Shown here: piece after piece, positions 12,022 through 24,575 of the stretch
How positions within the stretch are numbered: position 1 is the stretch's first letter
Layout of the letters: each line of letters starts with the position of its first letter
From: Centrapalus pauciflorus
Taxonomy: Eukaryota; Streptophyta; Magnoliopsida; Asterales; Asteraceae
Direction of reading: 5' to 3'
Assembly (NCBI GenBank): GCA_020465985.1
Contig: JAANYP010002042.1
Span: 62,001-126,000 of the forward strand
Length of the DNA: 64,000 nt
Notes under the pieces: generated by a model
What the model was told of the DNA's origin: nothing
The model's input: the letters and a program-made list of their open reading frames with translations, nothing else
The model's database searches: none
Position numbers and translations under genes: made by a program

Positions 12022-12514
12022 TGTAACATCCTCGAATTTTAAATTATTGTATTGAGGTTTATTAAGTTTAAAATTGTAATTTAAGTCGGATCGTATTTTA
12101 ATTAATTATAAATGTCGGTTACTTTATCCAGAAATTGATGATTTAAATTTATTAAGTTAATATGATTATTATTAAGTGGTTGAGTTGATAAAATAAAGAT
12201 TTAATCTTTATTAATGGAATTTAAGAAATTGATTGCTATTTTGGAAGAATTAAGAAATTAGAGAATTTCTAGTTTTAAATTATTTAAGTATGATGATTTT
12301 TAAAGTTATATGGATGATGAAAATATGGCACAAATCAGTAACTAAAAAAAATTTGAAAGTTGGGGGTTGAATGTGTAAAAGTTGGAAATAGGGAAATAAA
12401 AAGACATAAGTCTTTTATTATTTTCATTTCAACTCTCTCTCTCTTCTCCCTGCTCTTTTCTCATCTCTCAAAAGAAACCACGGTTCCTCCCTTCTCCAAA
12501 TCAAGAGACCAACC
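12022..12514 (+). repeat. 3' LTR of gypsy A, left part
   Basis: Starts TGTAACATCC and matches 3566-4060 of the 5' LTR. Interrupted at 12515 by element B; the LTR resumes at 22490. Confidence 0.95.
12510..12514. repeat. Target site duplication of gypsy B, left
   Basis: CAACC directly before the TGTAACA end of element B. The right copy, CATCC at 22485-22489, differs at one base. In the uninterrupted LTR (4050-4070) the sequence reads ACCAACCAAGACATC, confirming the site. Confidence 0.85.
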
Positions 12515-14898
12515 TGTAACATCCAAGTTTCCACAAACAGTACACGTCATAATATTTCATTTGATTAAGTAATAAATATTACTAATTGTTTGATATCACA
12601 GGTCCATCAGCATGAATACTTAATTACAACAATATTTTGAAATCAAATGGTAGTCTAACTAGCTTCTAAATCTTCAATCAGAGTGCGGAAGACTGAACAA
12701 GCTACCCGAGACCGCAACATCTTTTCAAAATAGGCATCATCAAAAGTCCAAAGGTCTGCTATTCATCAAAATCCAGATTCACTTAGCCTGGGACGAACTA
12801 CCTGCTATGATCTTGCCTTTATCAGCTTTTCCTGAAAAAGAGTTGTCATGACAGAGTAAGCTAACAATGCTTAGTGAGTTAACAGAGTTCCATTAGTTAC
12901 CACACACATATAACATACTATCAGATCCTGTCGGCAATACGTCAAAGACGGCAAAAAGGTTGGGAGACAACCCAGTCGGTATTCCCATGTGTAAGGCCGA
13001 AGCCCTACGGGAAGTGTATGGAAACAAGTCAAATAGGAAAGGAATCTGCAGAATTCCCTCCTGTGAATGGAGATCTCACATTCGGTCCTGTCGGATAATG
13101 CAATATGCAGCGGCAAATATTTATACAGTCAAGTAAGCAATAAGCATGATACGTATTTACATAAAATGTAAAAGTGAACATGCAATCAAGGCAATTCAAG
13201 TGTCTAGCTTCAGTAATGTCAAAAGTATGTTTCTATGATACAATATAGTATTAAAGAAACATGCAGCAACAATCGGGAGTTTCCATGCAGTCACTACATT
13301 CACCAATAAGTATCGAAATATATGCAAGTAAATAATGAAATCTGTCACTCACAGTGGTCCGTAGTCAGATAATGCTTAACGAGTTAAGCTGCTCAGTTTA
13401 CTCTGTCAAATCGGTGGGTTCCTGCAGTTCAGTTTCAAGTCTGGCATTTCAGTTTCAAGTCTGTGACATAATCTATATAACCCTAGTTATATATTCAGGT
13501 TATTGTCAATTTTGGTTATCGAGTCTGAGGTAGTTCCTTTCGTCCCAAGGTGAGTCTATTCTTATCAGATTAATACGATTCATCTAATTACAGATGTGTG
13601 GCCTTGAAACAAAGCCAATCGTATTACTTAGCAAGGTGAATAGGACATACACATTCTAAAGGTTCATAGAGAGTCGGTTAATTTATTTGTGCATAAAATA
13701 GTTATGCAACATGAAACTTGTGATTTTTATCATAATTAAACGATACTTTCAATTTCATTAGATTATTTAATAACTTAATCTGATTTAGGAATTCGACTTT
13801 GGCTAGGAAGAAACACAGATTCGAATTAAGGAGGCTAGATTCGAATCATGCCTAATTCGAATCTATAGATTCGAAACACACCCACATAGAATCGAAGGTA
13901 AACACCTAGATTCGAACATACATACATTCGAGCCTAGTAGATTCGAAACTAGCCCAACAGATTCTAGGATGCTTAGATTCGAAACTTACCCTATTCGAGT
14001 CTAATTAAACAGATTCGAAACACACATAATAGACTCTAAGGAGAATAGATTCGAAATCCTCACCCCTTCGAGTCTAGTGATTAGATTCGAAATCCTTCAC
14101 CATTCGAGTCTAATATATGAATGTCTCGAATTTGTTCTACGTGTTCATCGTTTTTTCCAGGTTTTAGCTACTAAACAGGAACATAAATGACGGAAAAATA
14201 GATACTAACCTTCGTCCAAGCTATATCCTTCGACTATAGATGATTTCCAAGCAAAAACAAGTCCTAAACGAGAGCAAATCAGCTTCAAATGAAGGGAATT
14301 TGAGCAAACTCGAGTTTGCTCATTCAAAACCGAACCAAAAGACAGAAATAGGGCCGATCTTACCTTAAATCCGGACGAAATCAAACATGCAATGGTAGAT
14401 TCGTGTAGAGCTCGTCGATATCTAACCGATGGCGTATGAATCACGAGAATCCGACGGTTCGATTAGGAGAAATGCTAGAGAGAAGGGGTAATCTTAGAGA
14501 GAGAAGGAGGAGAGCCCAAGTTTCCAAACCTAAGAAATGAGGAGGGGAGCCCATATTTATAGGAAAATAGGAAAAAGATCAGATTTTCTACAGAATTTTC
14601 CGGAATCGACCAACTTTATTTCCCAACAATCCGAATTGCATACTTGTCTTTTAGTCACATTTTTATTCATTTTAGTCCGTTTCGTCATTTTCATTCTTTA
14701 ATTTGTCATTTAGCTGAATTTTAATTATTAATTTTATTTCAGCTAATTTTGCGCAACTTTTCATAATTAATTAATACTTAATATAATTAACTATTTAAGA
14801 TTCATGTTTTCAGTTATTTACTAATAATTGGATAAAATTGCTTTATTATCCAAAGTCTGATGCTGTAATTTATATTTAATAAATTACGGGCTGTTACA
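12515..14898 (-). repeat. 3' LTR of gypsy B (element sense)
   Basis: 2384 bp. In element sense it starts TGTAACAGCCCGTAATTT and ends CTTGGATGTTACA. A dense array of AGATTCGAA and ATTCGAGTCTA words lies at about 13798-14125. A purine/CT-rich block at about 14465-14530 and a TATAAATATGGGC stretch (element sense, near 14560) are candidate promoter features. Confidence 0.96.
13798..14125. repeat. AGATTCGAA motif array in LTR B
   Basis: Within about 330 bp there are more than a dozen copies of AGATTCGAA or ATTCGAA, alternating with inverted ATTCGAGTCTA-type copies, spaced about 15-30 bp. The palindromic TTCGAA core and the regular spacing look like a cluster of protein-binding sites. The array is present in both LTRs. 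Confidence 0.85.
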
Positions 14899-14912
14899 AT
14901 CTTCCCCCGTTA
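14899..14912 (-). other. Polypurine tract of gypsy B
   Basis: On the minus strand this reads ACGGGGGAAGAT, directly before the 3' LTR start. It is the normal primer for plus-strand DNA synthesis. It lies 25 bases after the Gag-Pol stop codon. Confidence 0.85.
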
Positions 14913-14936
14913 AATTGATTCCGTCCTCGGAATCGA

Positions 14937-17900
14937 CTAAGGCAGGAATAACTTCGGATACTTCTGCTTAATCTCGTCTTCTCGTTCCCAAGTTTGCGCA
15001 GATCCCTTATGGTATTTCCATTGGACTAACACCATTGGAATTTCCTTGCTGCGCAATTTCGAAACTTTATGATCGATAATACGCTCGGGCTCTTCTTCGT
15101 ATCGCAACTGCTCATCAATTTGCACGTCTTTCCAAGGAATCACAGCTTCAGCGTCAGCTAAACACTTTCGAAGATTACTCACATGGAATACATCATGAAT
15201 CCCAGTCATTTCGACAGGCAGCTTTAGTCTGTAGGCTTGCAATCCTACACGCTCGAGAATTTCAAAAGGACCCACAAATCGAGGGCTCAACTTCCCCCGT
15301 TTGCCGAACCTTACTATTCCTTTTCTTGGCGAGACCTTCAGCAGCACTTTATCTCCAACTTCAAACGCAATTGGTTTCCGTCTTTTATCATGATACTTCT
15401 TTTGTCTGTCTTGAGAAGTCTGAATCCGCTGTCGAATCAACTGTAGTTGGTCATGGGCTTCTTGCAGAATTGCTGGTCCAGAGATCGGCCGTTCACCTGT
15501 TTCCCTCCAACAGGTTGGAGTTCGGCATCGACGTCCGTACAAAAGCTGATATGGAGGCATACCAATAGTCGAGTGATAACTATTGTTATAAGCAAACTCC
15601 ACAAACGGCAGGTGAGTATCCCAACTTCCACCGAGATCAATCACACAGGCACGTAACATATCTTCTAAGGTCAAAATTGTCCTCTCACTTTGCCCGTCAG
15701 TTTCAGGATGATAGGCGGTGCTCATCTTAAGTTCAGTTCCTAGTCCATTCTGAAAAGCCTTCCAAAAACGAGAAGTAAATCTGCTGTCACGGTCCGATAC
15801 TATAGACAATGGCACACCATGTCTAGTCACGATTTCCTTTACGTACAATTCAGCTAACTTTTCGAGGCGTTCATCTTCACGTATGGGTAGAAAATGGGCT
15901 GACTTAGTAAGTCGATCCACTATTACCCATATAGAGTCATGATTCCGCTTTGTCCTGGGCAGCTTCGTCACAAAGTCCATGGTTATATGGTCCCACTTCC
16001 ATTCCGGGATCGGCAATGGTTGTAGTTCCCCATACGGCTTCTGATGTTCAGATTTGACTTGTAAACAAGTCATGCAATTTTCTACATATCGCCCCACGTC
16101 CTTCTTCATTCCAGGCCACCAATATTCCGTCCTCAAATCTTGATACATTTTAGTAGAACCAGGGTGTATCGAAAATTTCGACATATGAGCTTCCGACAGA
16201 ATTTGATCCCGAATACCTCCTAGTCTGGGAACCCATATTCTATCCAAGAACCGTCTAAGACCGCTATTATCAAGAGTCAGCTGGGTCACATAAGTAACCA
16301 TACGTTCAGATTTCAAGTTCTCATCCCGAATGGCTTCGGTTTGAGCGGCAATAATCGACTCAGGCAAGGCAGACTCCAAAACAACAGAAGTCAAAGCATA
16401 ACATCGGGTATAATGGTCTGGTCCGGTTTTGCGGCTTAGGGCATCTGCTACAATGTTTGCTTTACCTGGATGGTAAAGGATTTCACAGTCATAGTCTTTA
16501 ATCAATTCCATAGATCGCCTTTGACGCATATTCAGCTCTTTCTGATCGAATATATACTTCAGACTTTTGTGATCGGTATATAACTTGCACCTAGTCCCAT
16601 ACAGATAATGCCGCCAAATCTTCAGTGCAAAGGTCACGGCTGCAAGTTCTAAATCATGCGTCGGATAATTCTTCTCATGCGCCTTTAGCTGCCTTGATGC
16701 ATAGGCAATTACTTTATCCCTTTGCATCAACACACAGCCTAATCCCATCTTAGAAGCATCACTATAGACTACAAAATCATTATTACCCTCAGGTAAGGCC
16801 AGAATCGGCGCTTCTACTAGCTTACGCTTCAAAGTCTCAAAGGCTCGATCTTGAGATTCATTCCATTCAAACTTAACTTCTTTCTTCGTCAGACTGGTTA
16901 AAGGCACCGCAATCTTGGAGAAATCACGGATAAATCTTCTATAATAGCCCGCTAAACCCAAGAAACTTCGAACTTCAGATACGCTTTTCGGCGCTTCCCA
17001 CTTCTGAACCGCATCAACCTTTGATGGATCTACGGCTATTCCCTCACCGGAGACAATATGTCCTAAAAACTGCACCTGACGTAACCAGAATTCACGTTTG
17101 GAGAATTTTGCATAGAGTCGCTCCTTTCGTAACAATTCTAGCAATTCTCGCAAATGCATCGCATGATCAGATTCAGACTTGGAGTAAATCAAGATGTCAT
17201 CAATGAAGACTATCACTGATTTATCCAGCATTGGTCTACATACTCTATTCATAAGGTCCATAAATGCTGCCGGGGCATTTGTGAGACCGAACGGCATTAC
17301 TAAGAATTCAAAATGGCCATACCGAGTACGAAATGCAGTCTTCGGTACGTCAGACTCAAATACTTTGAGCTGATGATATCCAGATCGGAGATCAATCTTT
17401 GAAAAATAACTAGCCCCTTGCAGTTGATCAAACAAGTCATCAATTCTAGGCAGAGGGTATCGGTTCTTAATAGTTACCTTATTTAACTCCCGATAATCGA
17501 TACACATGCGAAAGGTACCATCCTTCTTCTTAACGAAAAGAACCGGAGCACCCCAAGGAGAAGTACTCGGACGAATAAACCCTTTTTCCAATAATTCCTG
17601 CAACTGACTCATCATTTCCTTCATTTCATTCGGAGCAAGACGGTAAGGGGCTTTCGCGATAGGAGCAGCACCCGGTACAAGGTCAATATGGAATTCGATT
17701 TGACGATCTGGTGGCAAACCAGAGATGTCATCCGGGAACACGTCAGGGAAATCTCTAACTACAGGTACATCAGACACGGTCTTTTTAACTTCCTTATCAT
17801 CTAAGGCATATGCTAAATAGGCGGCACAACCTTTGGTTAGGCACTTTCGGGCTTTCATTACAGAGATGAGACCTAAATTTCGAGTCTTTCTATCGCCATA

Positions 17901-19748
17901 AACATAACGTTCACTTCCTTCGGGGGTTCTAATTCTAATCATCCTTTTAGCACAAAGGATTTCAGCATTATTCGTCATAAGCCAATCCATTCCTATAATA
18001 ACATCGAATTCTCTAATCCACATCGGTATCAGGTCAACGTCCGAGGAGAGGTCATCAATCACTAGCTTACAGGAACGAAAGACTCTATTCACAGTCACAA
18101 AATTCGAGCTAGCAGTTTCTATGTCTAAGGGTGCAGGTAACATCACAGGGGCAAAACCAAACTGTTTAGCAAACTTTTCAGACACATACGACAGATTAGA
18201 GCCAGAGTCAAATAAGATTAAGGCAGGCATATCATTAACAAGAAATGTACCCGTGACGACGTCAGCAGTCTCTTTTGCCTCTTCGGCTGTCATCTGGAAA
18301 GATCTCGGTTGATTCCTCGGGGCAGAAGAACCTTTGACTGATTGTTGAGGTGAAGTTGTAGGCGGAGGAACAAATCGGGGTCGGGTACAGTCTTTAGCAT
18401 GATGCCCCAACGTAATGCAGTTTCTGCAAGCCTCATTGCGCCTGGGACATTCTGACCGATCATGACCATTCTGTCTACAGCAGTAACATCTAACAAACGC
18501 AGGATCGCATTTCCCTTCATGAGTTTGCTTGCAGCGAGGACAAGCAGGCTTTGGCGTCGAGGTCACAGCATACGACTTAGCTTTCTTGGAAGACTGCTTA
18601 TCTCCCTTCTTCGAACTTTCATTCTTCTTTTCAGCTCTCTCAGATTTTTCTTTCTTATTAGATTTAGCAATAAAAGGACATGCGCGCTCAGGATAGATTT
18701 CAAGCTCACCTACCCTAGCAATTTCCACTGCCTCAATATAACTTCTCGGCCTGCCAGACTTCACAAACTTCCGGATTTCTCTATCCAGACCATCCACAAA
18801 CAAATCCCTTCGTCTTTCGTCAGTATCGACAGGGTGATCAGATAATAACGAGAGCCTGGTGAATTCCAGCTCATAGTCCGTCACGGATCTTGTACCTTGC
18901 TGAAAAGATAGCAGGGTTTTCTCCATCTGGCGCTTAACATCCTGGGGGCAGTATTTTTCCTTCAAATGAATCTTAAATTGATCCCAAGTAATGGATTTCT
19001 CCATTGCTTCAGACATGGGATTCGTAATTGACTTCCACCAACGGCCAGCTCCATCTTCCAACATTCCCGTCGCAAATGTCACCTTATCTTCTTCATTACA
19101 CTTGGAGAGTTTAAACGCTTTCTCCACATTCGCGACCCAGTCCATAGCCTTAACAGGATCAGATGACCCCGCAAATGTACGAGCCCCACATTTCTTAAAG
19201 TCAACAAATGTACACTCTCGTCCCACCTTAACGTGATGGTCGGAAGAGTCAGTCTCACTTTCATCAGAGGACACATGCCTATGTTTCCTCTTCCTGTCTT
19301 TCTTCGGCTTCGCTAACATTTCTTCCCTATGCTTCAGTTCTAACTCCTGCAACTTAAGTTCTCGCAACCTAAGCTCTTCTTCACGGCGCTTAAAGTCAAT
19401 TTCACGCTGGTTTTCCTCATTAGTTTGCATCACTGCTTTACCCTTGGTCAACAAATCCTTAATCTCCCTAAATCGGTCTTCAACTGCCATATCAATCTGC
19501 AGTCGGTTCCTATCCATCATAAGCTGCATTTGCCTACGGTTATCCTCATTCAACTTATGAACGAGGTCAATCAAGTGAGCCTGCTGGGGAGGCACAGGGG
19601 TGGCAGTACTGCTTGAGTCATTAGCAGTATTTTCAGGGTCAGTGCCTAAGTCCTCTACATGAACAGATTCTTTGTGTTGATCAGCTGCAGCATCAGCAGC
19701 TTTATCAACCCTTGAGGAACCGGCAACAGTCGGATTCTTATCAGCCAT
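14937..19748 (-). CDS. Gag-Pol polyprotein of gypsy B, 1603 aa, uninterrupted
   Basis: A single reading frame from ATG 19748 encodes all retrotransposition functions. Residues about 60-160 are a charged coiled-coil-like N-terminus. About 180-350 is the retrotransposon Gag core. Two CCHC knuckles lie near 419-450 ([28 protein letters not shown]). The aspartic protease has DSG near 513 ([14 protein letters not shown]). RT spans about 700-900 with FIDDILIYS near 847, and RNase H follows (YSDAS near 995). Integrase has an H/C zinc finger from about 1187 and the D,D-35-E core (MDFVTK, SDRDSRF, SERT, about 1256-1354). The last 50 residues ([18 protein letters not shown]...TWE) form a chromodomain-like tail. 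Gag and Pol share one frame without a shift. The open frame and intact motifs contrast with element A around it. Confidence 0.97.
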   Translation of the reverse strand: MADKNPTVAGSSRVDKAADAAADQHKESVHVEDLGTDPENTANDSSSTATPVPPQQAHLIDLVHKLNEDNRRQMQLMMDRNRLQIDMAVEDRFREIKDLLTKGKAVMQTNEENQREIDFKRREEELRLRELKLQELELKHREEMLAKPKKDRKRKHRHVSSDESETDSSDHHVKVGRECTFVDFKKCGARTFAGSSDPVKAMDWVANVEKAFKLSKCNEEDKVTFATGMLEDGAGRWWKSITNPMSEAMEKSITWDQFKIHLKEKYCPQDVKRQMEKTLLSFQQGTRSVTDYELEFTRLSLLSDHPVDTDERRRDLFVDGLDREIRKFVKSGRPRSYIEAVEIARVGELEIYPERACPFIAKSNKKEKSERAEKKNESSKKGDKQSSKKAKSYAVTSTPKPACPRCKQTHEGKCDPAFVRCYCCRQNGHDRSECPRRNEACRNCITLGHHAKDCTRPRFVPPPTTSPQQSVKGSSAPRNQPRSFQMTAEEAKETADVVTGTFLVNDMPALILFDSGSNLSYVSEKFAKQFGFAPVMLPAPLDIETASSNFVTVNRVFRSCKLVIDDLSSDVDLIPMWIREFDVIIGMDWLMTNNAEILCAKRMIRIRTPEGSERYVYGDRKTRNLGLISVMKARKCLTKGCAAYLAYALDDKEVKKTVSDVPVVRDFPDVFPDDISGLPPDRQIEFHIDLVPGAAPIAKAPYRLAPNEMKEMMSQLQELLEKGFIRPSTSPWGAPVLFVKKKDGTFRMCIDYRELNKVTIKNRYPLPRIDDLFDQLQGASYFSKIDLRSGYHQLKVFESDVPKTAFRTRYGHFEFLVMPFGLTNAPAAFMDLMNRVCRPMLDKSVIVFIDDILIYSKSESDHAMHLRELLELLRKERLYAKFSKREFWLRQVQFLGHIVSGEGIAVDPSKVDAVQKWEAPKSVSEVRSFLGLAGYYRRFIRDFSKIAVPLTSLTKKEVKFEWNESQDRAFETLKRKLVEAPILALPEGNNDFVVYSDASKMGLGCVLMQRDKVIAYASRQLKAHEKNYPTHDLELAAVTFALKIWRHYLYGTRCKLYTDHKSLKYIFDQKELNMRQRRSMELIKDYDCEILYHPGKANIVADALSRKTGPDHYTRCYALTSVVLESALPESIIAAQTEAIRDENLKSERMVTYVTQLTLDNSGLRRFLDRIWVPRLGGIRDQILSEAHMSKFSIHPGSTKMYQDLRTEYWWPGMKKDVGRYVENCMTCLQVKSEHQKPYGELQPLPIPEWKWDHITMDFVTKLPRTKRNHDSIWVIVDRLTKSAHFLPIREDERLEKLAELYVKEIVTRHGVPLSIVSDRDSRFTSRFWKAFQNGLGTELKMSTAYHPETDGQSERTILTLEDMLRACVIDLGGSWDTHLPFVEFAYNNSYHSTIGMPPYQLLYGRRCRTPTCWRETGERPISGPAILQEAHDQLQLIRQRIQTSQDRQKKYHDKRRKPIAFEVGDKVLLKVSPRKGIVRFGKRGKLSPRFVGPFEILERVGLQAYRLKLPVEMTGIHDVFHVSNLRKCLADAEAVIPWKDVQIDEQLRYEEEPERIIDHKVSKLRSKEIPMVLVQWKYHKGSAQTWEREDEIKQKYPKLFLP

Positions 19749-20082
19749 TGGCTGAAAATATAAAGGAAATAGCTATTATTTCCTGATTCAAATAAGCACA
19801 GTTCGAGTCATAATTCCTACGTCAGATAATCATATCTAAATTCATAGATATGAAGGCAGTTAATCGGACTCACAAAATCAAGTCAAAGTCAAGTCAGTAT
19901 CAAGCAGTCAATCCCTCCCCCATCCTATCAGTCATCATTTGCCTATCTTAGGTCAAGTTGTGTGGGTAGTCCTTTACTAATTAGGTTACCCTAGGCCTCG
20001 GTGACTTGTTCGGGAATTCAGAGTCACATAGTCCATACCATACCAGTAGTTTAAGTATCGGGTGGCCAATCCGATGATTAAA
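19749..20082 (-). other. 5' untranslated leader of gypsy B
   Basis: The stretch between PBS and Gag start codon. It has no open frame of note. It would hold packaging and dimerisation signals, but no structure was identified by eye. Confidence 0.6.
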
Positions 20083-20099
20083 CTGCTGCTCTGATACCA
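20083..20099 (-). other. Primer binding site of gypsy B
   Basis: Minus strand reads TGGTATCAGAGCAGCAG, four bases after the 5' LTR end. It is complementary to initiator tRNA-Met. Confidence 0.92.
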
Positions 20100-20103
20100 A
20101 CTT

Positions 20104-22484
20104 TGTAACATCCAAGTTTCCACAAACAGTACACGTCATAATATTTCATTTGATTAAGTAATAAATATTACTAATTGTTTGATACCACAGGTCCATCAGC
20201 ATGAATACTTAATTACAACAATATTTTGAAATCAAATGGTGGTCTAACTAGCTTCTAAATCTTCAATCAGAGTGCGGAAGACTGAACAAGCTACCCGAGA
20301 CCGCAACATCTTTTCAAAATAGGCATCATCAAAAGTCCAAAGGTCTGCTATTCATCAAAATCCAGATTCACTTAGCCTGGGACGAACTACCTGCTATTAT
20401 CTTGCCTTTATCAGCTTTTCCTGAAAAAGAGTTGTCATGACAGAGTAAGCTAACAATGCTTAGTGAGTTAACAGAGTTCCATTAGTTACCACACACATAT
20501 AACATACTATCAGATCCTGTCGGCAATACGTCAAAGACGGCAAAAAGGTTGGGAGACAACCCAGTCGGTATTCCCATGTGTAAGGCCGAAGCCCTACGGG
20601 AAGTGTATGGAAACAAGTCAAATAGGAAAGGAATCTGCAGAATTCCCTCCTGTGAATGGAGATCTCACATTCGGTCCTGTCGGATAATGCAATATGCAGC
20701 GGCAAATATTTATACAGTCAAGTAAGCAATAAGCATGATACGTATTTACATAAAATGTAAAAGTGAACATGCAATCAAGGCAATTCAAGTGTCTAGCTTC
20801 AGTAATGTCAAAAGTACGTTTCTATGATACAATATAGTATTAAAGAAACATGCAGCAACAATCAGAGTTTCCATACAGTCACTACATTCACCAATAAGTA
20901 TCGAAATATATGCAAGTAATAATGAAATCTGTCACTCACAGTGGTCCGTAGTCAGATAATGCTTAACGAGTTAAGCTGTTCAGTTTACTCTGTCAAATCG
21001 GTGGGTTCCTGCAGTTCAGTTTCAAGTCTGGCATTTCAGTTTCAAGTCTGTGACATAATCTATATAACCCTAGTTATATATTCAGGTTATTGTCAATTTT
21101 GGTTATCGAGTCTGAGGTAGTTCCTATCGTCCCAAGGTGAGTCTATTCTTATCAGATTAATACGATTCATCTAATTACAGATGTGTGGCCTTGAAACAAA
21201 GCCAATCGTATTACTTAGCAAGGTGAATAGGACATACACATTCTAAAGGTTCATAGAGAGTCGGTTAATTTATTTGTGCATAAAATAGTTATGCAACATG
21301 AAACTTGTGATTTTTATCATAATTAAACGATACTTTCAATTTCATTAGATTATTTAATAACTTAATCTGATTTAGGAATTCGACTTTGGCTAGGAAGAAA
21401 CACAGATTCGAATTAAGGAGGCTAGATTCGAATCATGCCTAATTCGAATCTATAGATTCGAAACACACCCACATAGAATCGAAGGTAAACACCTAGATTG
21501 AACATACATACATTCGAGCCTAGTAGATTCGAAACTAGCCCAACAGATTCTAGGATGCTTAGATTCGAAACTTACCCTATTCGAGTCTAATTAAACAGAT
21601 TCGAAACACACATAATAGACTCTAAGGAGAATAGATTCGAAATCCTCACCCCTTCGAGTCTAGTGATTAGATTCGAAATCCTTCACCATTCGAGTCTAAT
21701 ATATGAATGTCTCGAATTTGTTCTACGTGTTCATCGTTTTTTCCAGGTTTTAGCTACTAAACAGGAACATAAATGACGGAAAAATAGATACTAACCTTCG
21801 TCCAAGCTATATCCTTCGACTATAGATGATTTCCAAGCAAAAACAAGTCCTAAACGAGAGCAAATCAGCTTCAAATGAAGGGAATTTGAGCAAACTCGAG
21901 TTTGCTCATTCAAAACCGAACCAAAAGACAGAAATAGGGCCGATCTTACCTTAAATCCGGACGAAATCAAACATGCAATGGTAGATTCGTGTAGAGCTCG
22001 TCGATATCTAACCGATGGCGTATGAATCACGAGAATCCGACGGTTCGATTAGGAGAAATGCTAGAGAGAAGGGGTAATCTTAGAGAGAGAAGGAGGAGAG
22101 CCCAAGTTTCCAAACCTAAGAAATGAGGAGGGGAGCCCATATTTATAGGAAAATAGGAAAAAGATCAGATTTTCTACAGAATTTTCCGGAATCGACCAAC
22201 TTTATTTCCCAACAATCCAAATTGCATACTTGTCTTTTAGTCACATTTTTATTCATTTTAGTCCGTTTCGTCATTTTCATTCTTTAATTTGTCATTTAGC
22301 TGAATTTTAATTATTAATTTTATTTCAGCTAATTTTGGGCAACTTTTCATAATTAATTAATACTTAATATAATTAACTATTTAAGATTCATGTTTTCAGT
22401 TATTTACTAATAATTGGATAAAATTGCTTTATTATCCAAAGTCTGATGTTGTAATTTATATTTAATAAATTACGGGCTGTTACA
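20104..22484 (-). repeat. 5' LTR of gypsy B (element sense)
   Basis: 2381 bp, nearly identical to 12515-14898. Differences I saw include a one-base deletion in one TTCGAA word (near 21496), one-base gaps near 20863 and 20916, and about eleven substitutions. The AGATTCGAA array lies at about 21378-21705. This copy would carry the active promoter of the element. Confidence 0.96.
21378..21705. repeat. AGATTCGAA motif array in LTR B, second copy
   Basis: Same array as at 13798-14125, except that one motif has lost a base and reads AGATTGAAC. Confidence 0.85.
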
Positions 22485-22489
22485 CATCC
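22485..22489. repeat. Target site duplication of gypsy B, right
   Basis: CATCC, one mismatch from the left copy CAACC (12510-12514). Confidence 0.8.
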
Positions 22490-23225
22490 AAGACATCAAA
22501 TTGGAGGCTGAAACTTCAGATTCGAGTTGCTTTGGAGAAGCTATAACCGTTGCAACAAACAATTTAACGTAAATAACCCTCTAAAATTGTAAATTAAGGT
22601 TTATGTTTCGGGTTTTGATGAAAACCAAATCTGAGTTTTTACGGTTCAAAGTGTTTATGCATGTTACATATTATGATGGGTTTATATAAATCAAGCGTTG
22701 TGGTAGTTATGTATAAAATTTTAAGCCTTGATTCAAGCTATAAATATGATTTTTCAAGAGTTTAAGTCGAAGGTTCTGTGTGTTGCATAAATACTGAAAC
22801 TACATGGGGGGGGTACCGAAACCTTGATGGTTTCGGTATTACATCTACCGAAACCTCCCCCTATGTACTGAAACTATATACCGAGACTATACATGTACAT
22901 GCATGATACTGAAACCATAAGCCTGTACCGAAACCCATATAGTACCGAGACCTTTTGAGAACTACCGAAACCATGAAGGTTTCGGTACACACTACCGAAA
23001 CTCTTCATATGCATGGCAATATACTGAAACGTTTTATGACTACTGAAACCCCTATAGCAGGTACCGAAATTCTCAAGGTTTCGGTACATATACCGAAACC
23101 CACACTCACCTACCGAAACTTTGGATATAATACAGAAACCTTGAATCTGACCCATGTGAACCGAGACCAAGTATGGGAAACACTGAAACTTTAAAGGTTT
23201 CGATATTTGATTCTTTCAAGAGCAG

Positions 23226-23316
<91 letters not shown>

Positions 23317-24461
23317 CAAAAGTACAGATAAAATCATATGGGTTTGGGTTTAATTAGAGAAAATAAAATAGAACCGGTCGGACATTCTATAATTCAGACA
23401 TATTATGGTATTATTAAAGGGATTAATTGGGACCAATAGACCATTCAGAAAGAGGATTTAAATATGAGTTTCGGTTGTCGGTTCTGAAATGTTGTAATAC
23501 TTATGATTGTACAAATTGATGCCAATTTGTTAAAGAACACGTAATAATGATATGTTTATCATACGGAAATGTAACAGGTCCCTTGTGGTGTTGTTTAACC
23601 CACAGTGGGGTACTTTGTGGATCCGGTTGAAAGCCCGTGGAGAAATAAAATTGCTTAAAGTTTAATAACGCACCCACTGTGAGTACAGTAGATTTCGCAT
23701 GTTTATATCTGTTTTATGTTAAGCTTTGCCTGCTGAGACCTGTTGCTTCATTATTTGTTTGGAATTCTACTAACTTGTGTAGATTTAGATGCACATTCTT
23801 ACTTGTTGCATGTCCGTTCGATTGTTGTGCATTTAGTGATGGACCGGTGGGTCGCATCGATTACTCTGATGTTACTACGCTATAAGACCTGGAGCTGATC
23901 CCTCCTAGGCCCGGTAGGCAGTATGTCATCCCCGATCGTACGTTTGTCTCAGATGGTATGTTTAATGCCGAGCTTTGGGCTCGAAGGGGCTGCGGCTCTG
24001 GTCCGTACTTGGTGTACGAAGAGGGTATACGATGTTTGTCATCGGTTTTACCCTTGGGCTTCATAAAAATTTATAAAATGCGTAATCTGTGTATTCACTA
24101 AGCATTCGCTTATCCCTCAGTTGTTGATGTTTTTTTTCAGGAAAAGGAAAGTCTGCAGCCGGACCGTCTAGCTAGGTCATTTGTTCAAGTGATTGAAGAT
24201 TATCTACTAATCAGAATGGTAATTGAATAATGGGATTGTTTTATTATATGTAATTGGGATGATTGTAATGTTACTGAGTATGTAGACTTAGAATTGGAAC
24301 CCTGTAGTACCATAGAGTGTTTGAGACAGTTGTAATATTTTATTTATGTATTTTATTGCTTCCGCACTTTAATTAAGCTTTCAGATCATTATGTAATATT
24401 ATGTTTGGTGTTTAATCCTGGGTGTTATGTAATTGTGGTTAAATGTGACAAGGGTGTCACA
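22490..24461 (+). repeat. 3' LTR of gypsy A, right part
   Basis: Resumes exactly where 12514 stopped and ends GGGTGTCACA. It has one internal unit, not two. Diagnostic bases (AATTTAACGTAAAT, TATGTACTG, CCGAAATTCTC) match unit 1 of the 5' LTR, while sequence after the AT array (23228-23317) matches the end of unit 2. This fits loss of one unit by recombination between AT arrays. The coding-like island near 23780-24060 has a stop where the 5' LTR copy has TAT. Confidence 0.93.
23228..23317. repeat. AT dinucleotide array in 3' LTR A
   Basis: TA repeat with one TG interruption near 23302. It is the inferred recombination point for loss of an LTR unit. Confidence 0.92.
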
Positions 24462-24504
24462 CACACACACACACAACACACACACACACACACAACACAC
24501 ACCA

Positions 24505-24572
<68 letters not shown>
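24459..24572. repeat. CA then TA microsatellite at the right edge of gypsy A
   Basis: A CA array with several AACAC/ACCAC interruptions, then a TA run. It abuts the LTR end and replaces the expected target duplication. The left flank of element A is also a short TA run, so A probably landed in a microsatellite that later expanded. Confidence 0.9.

Positions 24573-24575
<3 letters not shown>

Larger units (their letters stand above)
12515..22484 (-). mobile_element. Ty3/gypsy element B, full length, apparently intact
   Basis: A 9970-bp minus-strand element: two LTRs of 2384 and 2381 bp, PBS, a single uninterrupted Gag-Pol frame and a polypurine tract. It ends TGTAACA...TGTTACA and has a near-perfect 5-bp target duplication. 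It lies inside the 3' LTR of element A. The LTRs differ by roughly eleven substitutions and three single-base gaps by my reading, so the insertion is young. Every catalytic motif I could check is present, so the copy may be autonomous. The chromodomain-like C-terminus points to the chromovirus branch (Tekay/Del type is likely but not proven). Confidence 0.96.

Noticed and set aside
12871..13116. 81-codon frame in LTR B (also 20460-20705)
   Set aside because: Identical only because the two LTRs are young copies; no family resemblance.
13798..14125. CRISPR-like spaced repeats
   Set aside because: Motifs are short, degenerate and occur in both orientations, and this is plant LTR DNA. No repeat-spacer regularity.
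13798..14125. Heat shock elements in LTR B
   Set aside because: Heat shock elements need GAA and TTC blocks with two-base gaps; TTCGAA lacks the gap, so the match is weak.
20083..20099. tRNA-like sequence near the LTRs
   Set aside because: Only the PBS complement of tRNA-Met is present; no full tRNA gene was found.
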